A DNA stretch of 63,798 nt from Bacillus sp. sid0103 (GCF_019219025.1 NZ_JAHUWN010000034.1:1-63798), one strand, 5' to 3'; positions 24,611 through 32,852 are shown, counted from the stretch's first letter. The notes: generated by a model from the letters alone, not told the origin. Numbers and translations are program-made.

Positions 24611-24733
24611 CTAAGTTACAGCAAGGACGATAATTAATAGAATGAACAATACTACGATTAATACAAAAGTGCTGCCGCCGCTAAAACCACCGCCGTAGCC
24701 ACCGCCGTAACCACCATCGTATCCACAACTCAT
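24611..24733 (-). CDS. YjcZ-family micro-protein, Gly-rich (40 aa)
   Basis: Reads MSCGYDGGYGGGYGGGFSGG followed by the constant helix STFVLIVVLFILLIIVLAVT. The helix-coding DNA matches that of 23928 and 25599 almost base for base; the Gly-rich head varies. Ribosome site TAGGTGGTG. Confidence 0.82.
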   Translation of the reverse strand: MSCGYDGGYGGGYGGGFSGGSTFVLIVVLFILLIIVLAVT

Positions 24734-24819
24734 ATCTTTTCACCACCTATTTAGTATTTGAGGATGTTATTTACCATCCACAAGATTATTATATTTTTTA
24801 CAAGAGGAGGTGATTGGAC

Positions 24820-24876
24820 ATGTTCCCGTTGTTCGAAGAAATCCACCATTGTACCCTATTTTTTCTAAACGGATGA
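24820..24876 (+). other. Candidate 18-aa micro-ORF, opposite strand
   Basis: MFPLFEEIHHCTLFFLNG-stop with a strong ribosome site (AGGAGGTGATT). The same frame is kept at 25807-25863 (MFPLFEEIRSCTLFFLNW). It lies in the divergent promoter side of the YjcZ genes, so it may be coincidental within a duplicated segment. Confidence 0.35.
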
Positions 24877-24925
24877 AAACAAGAAGAAGCGAATGTACTC
24901 ATACATTCGCTTCTTCTGGAGGTGT

Positions 24926-24973
24926 ATGTCTGTGCTTGGCGGCTACAGAGAGATTCCTGTCTCTCACTTATAA
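24926..24973 (+). other. Candidate 15-aa micro-ORF after a long hairpin
   Basis: MSVLGGYREIPVSHL-stop preceded by GGAGGTGT. A 14-bp perfect hairpin (GAAGAAGCGAATGT with ACATTCGCTTCTTC) lies just before the ribosome site. The copy at 25917-25964 keeps the frame (MSVLNGGGEIPVSHL); the copy near 24252 has a 4-bp insertion. Confidence 0.35.
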
Positions 24974-25062
24974 TCTATTCAAAAAGAATAAAGAGGACTG
25001 GACAAGCGTGGAGAAAGGATTAAAATTCTTTGGAACATGTGCTTTTCGCAGAATAAACATTA

Positions 25063-25096
25063 TGAAAGAAAGAGCCCAAAATAGGCTCTTCCTTTC
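25063..25096 (-). terminator. Terminator of the LSm-like gene
   Basis: Minus strand: GGAAGAGCC pairs with GGGCTCTTTC, followed by TTTC. Confidence 0.65.
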
Positions 25097-25126
25097 ATGA
25101 TGTTTATTCATATATCAGTCTTTTTT

Positions 25127-25321
25127 TTAGAAAATGCGACGTCTTCTGGAGAAGATAGCAAATATGATAAAGAAGGGGATAAATCTTCTTCTTCTAAAGC
25201 CATCCCGAATAAACACGCCTCTTCTTGGAGGGTCAAACCCATCCATGATTCCGCGGTGAACTCTACCAAAACGATCTCTAACTTCAATAGGCTGACCCCT
25301 GAATCTCATAAGGGAATTCAA
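25127..25321 (-). CDS. Small LSm/SH3-like basic protein, 64 aa
   Basis: RGQPIEVRDRFGRVHRGIMD near residues 8-27 matches the beta-barrel-like segment of the 87-aa protein at 18710. The C-terminus is basic with one hydrophobic run (FIPFFIIFAIFSRRRR). The start is TTG with AGGAGG 8 nt upstream. It sits between two YjcZ cassettes, so a spore-related role is likely but unproven. Confidence 0.65.
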   Translation of the reverse strand: MNSLMRFRGQPIEVRDRFGRVHRGIMDGFDPPRRGVFIRDGFRRRRFIPFFIIFAIFSRRRRIF

Positions 25322-25385
25322 TTTTTTTCCTCCTTTCTTTAAGCAGTATGTGCTCAGAATACGAGGTATTCTAATTATTTACGTT

Positions 25386-25416
25386 TGGAAAAAGGACAGG
25401 TAATTCGAACCTGTCC
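25386..25416 (-). terminator. Terminator
   Basis: Minus strand: GGACAGG pairs with CCTGTCC, followed by TTTTTCC; homologous to 24396-24426. Confidence 0.7.
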
Positions 25417-25454
25417 CTCTCTCCTTCAAAAAAGTGACATGTCACTTTTCTAAT

Positions 25455-25547
25455 TTAGTAGCCACTCATGAAAGAAGTGCCTATAATGATAAGCAATACG
25501 AAAAGTACAATGACTAAAGCCATTGAGCTTCTATGTCCATCACTCAT
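25455..25547 (-). CDS. YjcZ-type micro-protein, short form (30 aa)
   Basis: Reads MSDGHRSSMALVIVLFVLLI, then IIGTSFMSGY. A close paralogue of 24464-24559, with one residue fewer and the same GGGGTGAG ribosome site. Paired with the Gly-rich gene 51 bp upstream. Confidence 0.8.
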   Translation of the reverse strand: MSDGHRSSMALVIVLFVLLIIIGTSFMSGY

Positions 25548-25598
25548 GTTTCTCACCCCATTTTGAAATTTATTCTTTAAAACTCAAAGGTTACAAAA

Positions 25599-25721
25599 CT
25601 AAGTTACAGCAAGGACGATAATTAATAGAATGAACAATACTACGATTAATACAAAAGTGCTGCCACCGCCGTAGCCACCGCCGTAACCACCGCCGTAACC
25701 ACCATCGTATCCACAACCCAT
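25599..25721 (-). CDS. YjcZ-family micro-protein, Gly-rich (40 aa)
   Basis: Reads MGCGYDGGYGGGYGGGYGGG followed by STFVLIVVLFILLIIVLAVT. Fourth Gly-rich copy. Ribosome site TAGGTGGTG. Confidence 0.82.
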   Translation of the reverse strand: MGCGYDGGYGGGYGGGYGGGSTFVLIVVLFILLIIVLAVT

Positions 25722-25806
25722 ATCTTTTCACCACCTAAATAGTATTTGAGGAGGTTTTTTCTATCCTCAACATTAGTATATTTTTTACAAAAGAAGGTGA
25801 TTGGAC

Positions 25807-25863
25807 ATGTTCCCGTTGTTCGAAGAAATCCGCAGTTGTACCCTATTTTTTCTAAACTGGTGA
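25807..25863 (+). other. Candidate 18-aa micro-ORF, second copy
   Basis: MFPLFEEIRSCTLFFLNW-stop with AGAAGGTGATT as ribosome site. Differences from the copy at 24820 are few and the frame is preserved. Confidence 0.35.
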
Positions 25864-25916
25864 AAAACAAGAAGAAGCGTATGTATGAATACATTCGCTT
25901 CTTCCAGAGGTGTATC

Positions 25917-25964
25917 ATGTCTGTGCTTAACGGCGGCGGGGAGATTCCTGTCTCTCACTTATAA
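25917..25964 (+). other. Candidate 15-aa micro-ORF, second copy
   Basis: MSVLNGGGEIPVSHL-stop. The EIPVSHL end is conserved with 24926-24973, the middle is not. The preceding hairpin (GAAGCGTATGT with ATACATTCGCTTC) is weaker in this copy. Confidence 0.3.
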
Positions 25965-26044
25965 TCTATGCAAAAAGAATAAAGAGGACTGGACAAGCGC
26001 TGAGGAAGGATTTAAATTTTTTGGAAATGAATATTCCTAATATA

Positions 26045-26072
26045 AAAAAACACCCTAGAAGGATGCTTTAAA
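26045..26072 (-). terminator. Probable terminator of ymaF
   Basis: Minus strand: AAGCATCC pairs imperfectly with AGGGTGTTT, followed by TTTT. Confidence 0.5.
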
Positions 26073-26105
26073 TTCGGATGTTCAGGTTGTTAAAAAATAT
26101 CTTCC

Positions 26106-26492
26106 CTAGTCACTACGGCTAGTTGTGCCACTATATTTATGTGAATGAGGATGGGACCCGTTAACGGTCGTTACTCCTTGAAATTTATGATAATGTCCAC
26201 CTCCGGGCAAGGAAATAGCAGGACCCGTTACCCCTCGAATTTCATGTTTATGTCCATCATTCAACGAAGTAACAGTAAAGTATTTATGGGAATGTTGTAC
26301 TCCAGTAGGAGCAGGTTCCGTTGTCCCTGCATACCTATGGTCATGCCCGCCAATAATAGAAGTCACTCCCGAAAAATTATGTCTATGAATGGGTGTGCCG
26401 TTCCAAGACGTCAGATATAAGTGGTGAGAATGCTCAGAACCCATATTTGAATCGTTTGAATGAATGATAAACCCAGTAATCGGAATTTCCAT
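26106..26492 (-). CDS. ymaF: YmaF-family His-rich repeat protein
   Basis: A 128-aa protein made of His-rich beta repeats: EHSHHLYLTSW, IHRHNFSGVTS, GGHDHRYAGTTEPAP, GHKHEIRGVTGPA and GGGHYHKFQGVT. The order and the opening MEIPITGFIIHSND match YmaF of Bacillus subtilis. The His pairs could bind metal. Biological role unknown; abundance in spore formers and the neighbouring YjcZ genes suggest a spore link. The upstream region carries the GGCAGATAAA array. Confidence 0.85.
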   Translation of the reverse strand: MEIPITGFIIHSNDSNMGSEHSHHLYLTSWNGTPIHRHNFSGVTSIIGGHDHRYAGTTEPAPTGVQHSHKYFTVTSLNDGHKHEIRGVTGPAISLPGGGHYHKFQGVTTVNGSHPHSHKYSGTTSRSD

Positions 26493-26570
26493 GTGTTACC
26501 CCCCTTTATTAATCGCTCTTACAATTTATGAAACAACTAAATCATTTATGTAGCTTTCATAAAAGCAAGT

Positions 26571-26683
26571 GGCCGATAAAATGCTGAAAGTGGCAGATAA
26601 AATCGTGAAGTGGCAGATAAAATCCTAAAGTGGCAGATAAATTGCTCAAAGCGGCAGATAAATCCTTTAAGTGGCCGATAAAA
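26571..26683. repeat. 20-21-bp-phased array, GGCAGATAAA core (6 units)
   Basis: GG(C)CGATAAA or GGCAGATAAA begins at 26571, 26592, 26612, 26632, 26653 and 26673, spacing 21, 20, 20, 21, 20. It lies between ymaF (5' side) and the 3' end of the next secreted-protein gene. Confidence 0.75.
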
Positions 26684-26828
26684 ATTTTTTCACCTAAAAA
26701 GGTTACACGGTTTTTATAAAAAAGGTAGCGTATGATTAGAAATTCGGCCGGCCCAAGGGAAAAAGTGAATAAAAGTTACCTGAGTCAGGCAAAACGCCTG
26801 TCTTTTTGATGTGTTTTGGGGCAATAAA

Positions 26829-26861
26829 TAAAAAAGCCAATCCATGTCAGGATTGACTTCT
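26829..26861 (-). terminator. Intrinsic terminator
   Basis: Minus strand: AGTCAATCC pairs with GGATTGGCT around TGACAT, followed by six Ts. Confidence 0.8.
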
Positions 26862-26866
26862 AAAAC

Positions 26867-27781
26867 TTACTTCGTAACCTTGATTTTGATTGTCAAAGAG
26901 TCACCATAAGCCTCAGGTTCAAAGTGCCATACCTCTGTTCCGATAGATTTCGCCGTCATCGCGAATCCGCTAATTTCAAGCTTTTGGGAATATCCGCTAC
27001 TTAAAATTCTATAACCATACTCACTTGAATCCTTGGTACTCTTCCTGACGATCGCGATTTTTTGTCCCTTTTTAATTGAGAAACTGCGGCTACCATTATA
27101 TACGGTTTTGCCGTTTTTCTTTTCTAGATAAAGATAGCGGTTAACTTTACCGGCAGCCTTTCGGTCATCTGCACCTGTCCCTTTTTTGTGATACAGTTTT
27201 CCCTTCGTATAGTAATACTTATCTAACACAATGCTGCTGGCTCCAAGGTAAAGAACTTTGTCTTTAATCGCAGCAGTTCCCCCGTAGTAAGATTTACTAA
27301 TCGAAATGAGCTTTTTAATTTTCTTACCATCCGTGGATCCGATGACGGTCGGTGTGAGGTAACCTCCACTACCCGCCACTGTCCCAATAACGATTTGTTC
27401 CTTTTTGCTATCCAGCATCTTTCCAACAGTCGCAATGGTGTAAAAGTCCGTTTCATAATCCTTATAGGAAAAAGTAACGCTCCATTTCTTGGTCTTAGAA
27501 TTATAAGCATACACCCTGATTTGAGCATCCGTCATAAACGTCTTATCATTGAAACGTTGATAGATGGCTAAAATTTCAGGCGTGGATTTCCCTGTAAGAT
27601 GGGCTGCCTTTACATGCTCGGCTTTAAAACCACCTGCTAATGTTGTTTTCTTTAATTTGCTAACTTCTTTGTTTACTAGTGAACGAATCGATGCTGCTGA
27701 TGTTTTCTGCACATGGACGGTAGAAAATAGTACACTAAAAAGAAACAGCACGGCTACTAGTTTAATCCATTTCGTTTTCAT
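26867..27781 (-). CDS. Secreted protein of unknown function, 304 aa
   Basis: Signal peptide at residues 1-30 (LVAVLFLFSVLFSTV, cleavage after SAA). The middle has FG-GAP/VCBS-like features: repeated VYAYNSKTKKWSV and IVIGTVAGSGGYLTP motifs typical of beta-propeller-like secreted proteins in Bacillus. The C-terminal 90 residues are a separate beta-rich domain. No catalytic motif. The ATG has AGGAGAGCG upstream. Monocistronic. Confidence 0.7.
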   Translation of the reverse strand: MKTKWIKLVAVLFLFSVLFSTVHVQKTSAASIRSLVNKEVSKLKKTTLAGGFKAEHVKAAHLTGKSTPEILAIYQRFNDKTFMTDAQIRVYAYNSKTKKWSVTFSYKDYETDFYTIATVGKMLDSKKEQIVIGTVAGSGGYLTPTVIGSTDGKKIKKLISISKSYYGGTAAIKDKVLYLGASSIVLDKYYYTKGKLYHKKGTGADDRKAAGKVNRYLYLEKKNGKTVYNGSRSFSIKKGQKIAIVRKSTKDSSEYGYRILSSGYSQKLEISGFAMTAKSIGTEVWHFEPEAYGDSLTIKIKVTK

Positions 27782-27893
27782 TCTCGCTCTCCTCTAATGG
27801 TAAAATTATCAACAAAAGTATTATAATGGATTCGTTATATAAGTGTCTAGATTACGATAAAAATAGGTTTGCTTTTTGGAAGGGGATGCTCAA

Positions 27894-28361
27894 ATGCAAT
27901 TATATTTTTACAGTGAGAGATTCAAACACGCAATCGACCAGTATCAAATAAACGAAGACCAGCTCCGTTATACCGCCGATCCCAAAGATTGTATCAAGCT
28001 ATCAAACGAGGATCCAGAGCGTAGCTCAATCTTGGCCATTGAAAACGAAGAGCTTGTCACATTCTTCGTTTTACATATAAAGGAAGGGGTCAAACCCTAT
28101 TCAGCTAATCATCAGGCTATTTTAGTACGGGCCTTTTCAACGGATTTTCGCCATCAAGGCAAGGGTTATGCGAAAAAAGCGTTAATGTTGTTACCGGCTT
28201 TTGTAAAAGAGAATTTCAGCGCCATTAATGAAATTGTCTTATCCGTTAACGTTGGAAATGTGGCCGCACAGGGCTTATATAAAAAGTGCGGATTTGTGGA
28301 CGAAGGGGAACGAAGAATGGGCCCAAAGGGCGAGCTGATTGTAATGAGTTACTATTTATAA
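27894..28361 (+). CDS. GNAT-family N-acetyltransferase
   Basis: A 155-aa protein. Motif A: VRAFSTDFRHQGKGYAKKAL (R-H-Q-G-K-G-Y-A). Motif B: SVNVGNVAAQGLYKKCGF. The substrate is unknown. The ATG at 27894 has GGAAGGGGATG upstream; a TTG six codons earlier overlaps this site. Confidence 0.9.
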   Translation: MQLYFYSERFKHAIDQYQINEDQLRYTADPKDCIKLSNEDPERSSILAIENEELVTFFVLHIKEGVKPYSANHQAILVRAFSTDFRHQGKGYAKKALMLLPAFVKENFSAINEIVLSVNVGNVAAQGLYKKCGFVDEGERRMGPKGELIVMSYYL

Positions 28362-28364
28362 AAA

Positions 28365-28399
28365 AAGCATCCCTCTTTTTTCGAAAAAGGGGGATGCGA
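28365..28399 (+). terminator. Bidirectional terminator
   Basis: GCATCCCTCTTTTT pairs with AAAAAGGGGGATGC around TCG. Shared by the GNAT gene and the convergent 75-aa gene. Confidence 0.8.
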
Positions 28400-28400
28400 A

Positions 28401-28628
28401 TTAATATAGTCGTTGTTGTTGCTGACAAGGTGGAAATCCATTTATATCCTGTATCATAGTAAAATCGTATTGCTTTAAAGCAAATTGTGCCTGGTATAAA
28501 TATTCAATGACGAGCAGTTTTCCGCCAGATGTACCACACAATACCCCAGAAGCCCCTTGACCATTAGTGAATGAAATACCAATTGGTCGCCCCATTAGGT
28601 GTCTAATTTTTTGCTGCCACGGCATCAT
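28401..28628 (-). CDS. Small hypothetical protein, 75 aa
   Basis: HLMGRPIGISFTNGQGASGV near residues 10-29 has the same G-R-P-(I/V) beta-barrel-like start as the LSm-like proteins at 18710 and 25127. The tail is Gln-rich (PPCQQQQRLY). GAGGGGGG lies 5 nt from the ATG pair. Probably spore-associated by resemblance; no firm family. Confidence 0.6.
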   Translation of the reverse strand: MMPWQQKIRHLMGRPIGISFTNGQGASGVLCGTSGGKLLVIEYLYQAQFALKQYDFTMIQDINGFPPCQQQQRLY

Positions 28629-28786
28629 AATCCCCCCTCAAGGATACCATCTTATGGCCATTCAAATTTCAAGTGCCTGTTCCGTCTTAATTTCACAATC
28701 GGTTGGCATTTATGGACAAGTATCCACACTTCGATCCATAACAATACATAGCTTATCTAAGAGAGTGAAAGAAAGGAGGAAGGTTA

Positions 28787-29110
28787 TTGGAGGATAATGA
28801 TCAAAAACAAAAGCTGAAGAGAGAAATCGACCGTTTTTCAAAATTCATGTTTGGAAACCGCACACACCATTCCAAAGAAAAATCGCATAACAATGATTGG
28901 TTTTTTGGCCGCAGAAGGAAAGAAACTGAAACCAAGAAAGAAGACTCTCACCCCCCTCAGAATAAAGTAGAAGACTTTATGAACAATGTGGATATAGAAA
29001 AGCTATTTGAAACCTATGACACCTTCGTCACCACAAAAGAACAATTAAAACCATTTTTAAAAGAAATAGCCCCATTTATTGGAAAATTCACGAACAAATT
29101 TAAAAAGTAG
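28787..29110 (+). CDS. Hypothetical charged protein, 107 aa
   Basis: A very charged N-terminal half (KQKLKREIDRFSKFMFG, poly K/E) and a helical C-terminal segment (DIEKLFETYDTFVTTKEQLK, then FLKEIAPFIGKF). No signal peptide or membrane helix. Start TTG with AAGGAGGAAGG upstream. Function unknown; a good terminator follows. Confidence 0.6.
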   Translation: MEDNDQKQKLKREIDRFSKFMFGNRTHHSKEKSHNNDWFFGRRRKETETKKEDSHPPQNKVEDFMNNVDIEKLFETYDTFVTTKEQLKPFLKEIAPFIGKFTNKFKK

Positions 29111-29137
29111 TCTCTTAAAATGGAATACAATAATCTG

Positions 29138-29165
29138 ATCCAGGCTCGAACGCCTGGATTTTTAA
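29138..29165 (+). terminator. Intrinsic terminator
   Basis: ATCCAGGC pairs with GCCTGGAT around TCGAAC, followed by Ts. Confidence 0.85.
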
Positions 29166-29267
29166 TATTTATTCCTCGTTGAATCTATCTAGGACTGAGG
29201 TTTTTGAGTGGAAAATTGTGTATAATTGGTAAGATGACCATTAGATAAATGTATTGGAGAGAGACTT

Positions 29268-30434
29268 ATGTTTTTTCGATTGATGTATCATATTGTCTTG
29301 CCTATTTATGTCGTATTTGTCATTTTTTCCTCGATCACGTTGGAGAGATCGCAAAACGATTTTTTCATAATCCTACTAGGCATTCTTTTTATAACAAGTA
29401 TTTATTTGGAAAGGGTTTATCTCCGTTATTTTAATTATATAGCGACAATTGAAATCGTTTCGTTACTATTGTTTCAATTCACAACCCAACTGAATTGGTG
29501 TTTCACCATTTATATCATTTTACTTAGTAAATTCTTATTTCAAATCAGGGGAGTCGTCAAGGGGGTTCTTCTTGGTTTTGTCCTCATTGGTTTTTACACA
29601 GTTATACGAATTTCGTATACTCCTGTAAATTCCTATAGCGTACTTGCGGTTGGATCGGACTTCTTAACTTCTCTAGCGGTGGTGCTCATCATTCAATTCA
29701 TCATTGAAACGGAGAGAGAAAAAAATGTCCTCAAGGAAGAGAAGAAACTGGAAGAATTACGCTATAATGAGGAAAAAATGAAGCTTTTAGGTGAAATGGC
29801 TGCTGGACTCGCCCATGAAATTAGAAACCCTTTGACGATTATTCAAGGGTTCCTTCAACATGCCAAAGAGGATAATTATAATATACAACCGTGGTATGAT
29901 TTAATCCTAAGTGAAGTCTGTAGGATGAATAAATTAACGTTCGAATTCCTGCAATTTTCAAAACCAGATATTACTTTATACCAAACTTATTCCATCCACG
30001 AGTGTTTAGAGAGAGTAATCTCCTTAACCGAATCCAATGCCCGCAGTTCAGGACATCAAATCGTATACACGGACTACGATCGCAATCTATTTATACAGAT
30101 GGACTTTGATAAAATGGTACAAGTTTTTGTTAATTTAATAAACAACGCCATTCAATCGATGGTTGAAAGTGGAAACATTACGATTCGGTTGGTAAAAGTT
30201 GAGAACAAAGCGGTTGTTGAGGTTAGTGATGTGGGTGTAGGTATAGAAGAGGCAGATCTAAAAAATATCTTTAATCCATTCTATACAACAAAATCGGATG
30301 GAACGGGCCTAGGGCTTCCTATTTGTCAGAAAATCATACAGGATCATGGAGGAACCATTGAGGTGACTAGTATTCTGAATCAAGGAACTTCATTTACTAT
30401 TCGTTTTCCTTTGAATAGTGTAGATCACCATTAA
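29268..30434 (+). CDS. Orphan membrane sensor histidine kinase (KinB-like)
   Basis: A 388-aa protein. Five to six membrane helices (residues about 5-160) occupy the sensor part; no PAS domain follows. The H-box is GEMAAGLAHEIRNPLTIIQG (phospho-accepting His), then the N-box (NLINNAIQS), G1 (DVGVGIE), F-box (FNPFYTTK) and G2 (GTGLGLPICQ). No response regulator is adjacent. This layout and the sporulation-kinase-type H-box match KinB-class kinases that feed phosphate to Spo0F; the assignment to sporulation is inference. GGAGAGAG is 6 nt upstream. Confidence 0.88.
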   Translation: MFFRLMYHIVLPIYVVFVIFSSITLERSQNDFFIILLGILFITSIYLERVYLRYFNYIATIEIVSLLLFQFTTQLNWCFTIYIILLSKFLFQIRGVVKGVLLGFVLIGFYTVIRISYTPVNSYSVLAVGSDFLTSLAVVLIIQFIIETEREKNVLKEEKKLEELRYNEEKMKLLGEMAAGLAHEIRNPLTIIQGFLQHAKEDNYNIQPWYDLILSEVCRMNKLTFEFLQFSKPDITLYQTYSIHECLERVISLTESNARSSGHQIVYTDYDRNLFIQMDFDKMVQVFVNLINNAIQSMVESGNITIRLVKVENKAVVEVSDVGVGIEEADLKNIFNPFYTTKSDGTGLGLPICQKIIQDHGGTIEVTSILNQGTSFTIRFPLNSVDHH

Positions 30435-30481
30435 AAATAAGTTTGTGAAGATCAGCTAACGGAATGCAAAAGATAAACAAT

Positions 30482-30505
30482 GAACAGCCTGCGGCTGTTC
30501 TATTT
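30482..30505 (+). terminator. Intrinsic terminator
   Basis: GAACAGCC pairs with GGCTGTTC around TGC, followed by TATTTCTTTC. Confidence 0.7.
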
Positions 30506-30541
30506 CTTTCCCTCTTTTCTTAAAGAGTGTTACTTCATAAA

Positions 30542-30615
30542 TTCGCCCATAAGAACACTAGATTCGCCCATAAATGCTCAGAATTCGCTCATAAAACTCA
30601 AAAATTCGCTCATTT
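30542..30615. repeat. 21-bp-phased array, TTCGCCCATAA core (4 units)
   Basis: TTCGCCCATAA, TTCGCCCATAA, TTCGCTCATAA and TTCGCTCATTT begin at 30542, 30563, 30584 and 30605, exactly 21 bp apart. It lies between two convergent genes. The remaining 30616-30817 shows no gene. Confidence 0.75.
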
Positions 30616-30817
30616 AAGGGGATCGTCGTTAAATAACTTATAAATATCCAAATAATTAACGTGTAATTTTACACAAAATATCATTTTTATGATCTTTTCC
30701 TTAAGTTATAACAACATAAATTACGAAAACCAGGCTTTTCTTTATTTAATTTAAATGTATCTTGAAAACGGAGATAATCCTTGAAGTCCTTATTAAATGA
30801 CGGTCATGATCATGAAA

Positions 30818-30866
30818 AGGCACTTGCGGACATTTCAAGAGACCAGATGAAATGCCCTCAAGTGCC
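30818..30866 (-). terminator. Long hairpin, probable terminator
   Basis: GGCACTTG pairs with CAAGTGCC; the stem continues with GG/CC and ATTTC/GAAAT. On the minus strand it is followed by TTTTC, behind the GNAT gene. Confidence 0.6.
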
Positions 30867-30899
30867 AGTAATCAGTTTAGGCATTACCTGAAGCTGTCT

Positions 30900-31415
30900 C
30901 TATTTAAAATTAGCTCCAAACAACTTCAACTCCTCCGCATCATGCGGGAGCTTAATCATCCCCTCAAACTTCATGCCGATCTTCTCAAGCAACCGCGCTG
31001 ACCCAACATTGTCCTCTGAAGTGATCGCCACAATCCGCTTCAAACCCAGCTGCTCCATACCAAACTCCAGTGTGGCCGAAGCTGCCTCAAAGCCATAACC
31101 CTTCGCTTGAAACCTTGATAAAAATGCAAAGCCAAGGTCAACATCGTCCAAGCCATCTCTTTTAATTAATCCGCAAATCCCAAGCGTGGTCCTAGCCTCA
31201 TCTTTTAATTCTGTCATAAAAAGGCCAAAGCCCAGCCGGGAGTACATCTCCATAGGCCCCGTGACAATATAATTCCTTGCAACTTCTATCGTCCGTATAC
31301 CTCGATCACCGATGAAACGCACCCAAGAAGGATCATTCAACAGCTCTAGAATAAACTCGGCATCCCCTGGTGTTAACCTGCGAAGGATTAACCGTTCCGT
31401 TTCCATCACTTTCAA
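30900..31415 (-). CDS. RimJ/RimL-type GNAT acetyltransferase
   Basis: A 171-aa protein: METERLILRRLTPGDAEFIL at the N-terminus and DLGFAFLSRFQAKGYGFEAA then SARLLEKIGMKFEG, the pattern of the RimJ/RimL group (Acetyltransf_3). Substrate unknown. I prefer the TTG at 31415, 8 nt from GAGGTG; the GTG at 31424 lies within that ribosome site. Confidence 0.87.
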   Translation of the reverse strand: MKVMETERLILRRLTPGDAEFILELLNDPSWVRFIGDRGIRTIEVARNYIVTGPMEMYSRLGFGLFMTELKDEARTTLGICGLIKRDGLDDVDLGFAFLSRFQAKGYGFEAASATLEFGMEQLGLKRIVAITSEDNVGSARLLEKIGMKFEGMIKLPHDAEELKLFGANFK

Positions 31416-31569
31416 TGAAAACACCTCATTTCATGAAAAACTCATTTCTAAATCACACTATATCATGTATTCTGGAAAGGAAGATAGTGACAATTCATTA
31501 TGGCAGTATTATTTCATGTGGATATAGAAAAAATATCTAAGTTAAAAATTCAAAAAGGCAGGCAACAAG

Positions 31570-31794
31570 ATGAATAGGAAAATTGTTGTTGAGGAAGACA
31601 GTGTAATAATTGATGGTTTCGAGATAGATGGCATGTTCGTGCGAGAGTATTGTACATCCTGCGGTTATGAATTGATCCTTTATGAACGATATGACTCGGA
31701 ATTTTGTCCCCAATGTAACGAATGGAAAATTGATATTTGTGGTGATGATAGTTGTACGTTTTGTAAAGAAAGACCGATGAAACCATTACCATAG
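31570..31794 (+). CDS. Small zinc-ribbon-like protein, 74 aa
   Basis: Three Cys pairs: CTSCGYE, CPQCNEW and CGDDSCTFCKE. The first two pairs, 21 residues apart, fit a zinc ribbon. No other domain. It lies 13 bp upstream of a GNAT gene on the same strand, so they may be co-transcribed. Function unknown. Confidence 0.65.
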   Translation: MNRKIVVEEDSVIIDGFEIDGMFVREYCTSCGYELILYERYDSEFCPQCNEWKIDICGDDSCTFCKERPMKPLP

Positions 31795-31807
31795 TGAGGG
31801 GAACACA

Positions 31808-32329
31808 ATGACTACTAAATTTTTAAAATTAAAAGAACCCACCTCAAGCATTTTAGAGGTGTTTAATAAATGGGAAAACGACCCCGCATTAATTCCTTTA
31901 ACTCGCCCTAACCAAAACCAGTCAGAATTGGATCGTCGTGAAAAGATATCCCTTGAGGATTTGACCAAACGTCTGGAAGACCATCATATCTTTCTTATCT
32001 ATTTGAATGATCAATTGATAGGGGAAATGAACTATGTGGTCGATCCGCCTTATCTCTACAAAAAAGACCCTGGGACCGCTTGGCTTGGTATCACTATAGG
32101 TGAGGACGTAGGACGAGGCAAAGGGATTGGTTATGCAGCCATTCAATATTTGGAGGAAGAGGTTAAGAAGAAGGGGCTGAAACGGATTGAATTAGGCGTG
32201 TTTGAATTTAACAAACAAGCACAGAAACTCTATCAGAAGATGGGTTACAAAGAAATCGGGCGGATCGACAATTTTACCTATTGGGAAGGGAAAATGTGGA
32301 CGGATCTTCGAATGGAGAAGTATGTATAA
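31808..32329 (+). CDS. GNAT-family N-acetyltransferase
   Basis: A 173-aa protein: GITIGEDVGRGKGIGYAAIQ (motif A, R-G-K-G-I-G) and GVFEFNKQAQKLYQKMGYKE (motif B). Substrate unknown. GAGGGGAACACA precedes the ATG. Downstream partner of the zinc-ribbon gene. Confidence 0.88.
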   Translation: MTTKFLKLKEPTSSILEVFNKWENDPALIPLTRPNQNQSELDRREKISLEDLTKRLEDHHIFLIYLNDQLIGEMNYVVDPPYLYKKDPGTAWLGITIGEDVGRGKGIGYAAIQYLEEEVKKKGLKRIELGVFEFNKQAQKLYQKMGYKEIGRIDNFTYWEGKMWTDLRMEKYV

Positions 32330-32359
32330 ATCGCCAGCATGAAAGGAACTTAAACAATA

Positions 32360-32797
32360 TTGTTTAGATATTATGCAATCTTAATTTTGTCTATATCGAT
32401 AACGGTTGTATCGATAGGGTATCTGTGTTTTATTTTTGTTGAAAAGTGGAAAAAAGGAAAAAGATATCAAATACGGTTAAAGGAAACAGTATCAGCTTTC
32501 CTTGGTTTGTTAATATTCGGTTTCTTTTTCGTTTTATATGTTCAAGATTTACCTGATGTATTGTCTCATCACCCTACAAAATATGAAGGTAAATGTGAAG
32601 TCGAGATCATTTCAGGTAAAGGGGCACATCTAGAGGCTAATTTTGGAGAACATTATATAAGGTTCGATAACTTTGATTATAGTCATGTTCAGCAAGGAAA
32701 CTATTATTGCAAAGTTGAATATTATCCTCATTCAGAAGAGGGATATTCATTAAAACTCTACCAATCTAAGGGCGGAAAAGTAGTAGAAGTGAAATAG
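32360..32797 (+). CDS. Membrane protein of unknown function, 145 aa
   Basis: Two membrane helices (residues about 5-27 and 47-67) followed by an outward or periplasm-side beta-rich domain of about 75 aa with Cys residues (KCEVEIIS and YYCKVEYY). Start TTG with AAAGGAAC upstream, which is moderate. No family recognised. Confidence 0.6.
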   Translation: MFRYYAILILSISITVVSIGYLCFIFVEKWKKGKRYQIRLKETVSAFLGLLIFGFFFVLYVQDLPDVLSHHPTKYEGKCEVEIISGKGAHLEANFGEHYIRFDNFDYSHVQQGNYYCKVEYYPHSEEGYSLKLYQSKGGKVVEVK

Positions 32798-32813
32798 CCT
32801 TTTTCCCAAAAAC

Positions 32814-32842
32814 AAAAACCGCCCTTCAAAAAAGGCGGTTAA
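32814..32842 (-). terminator. Bidirectional terminator
   Basis: AACCGCC pairs with GGCGGTT; T-run on the minus strand. Between convergent genes. Confidence 0.75.
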
Positions 32843-32852
32843 GTTCTGCAAT

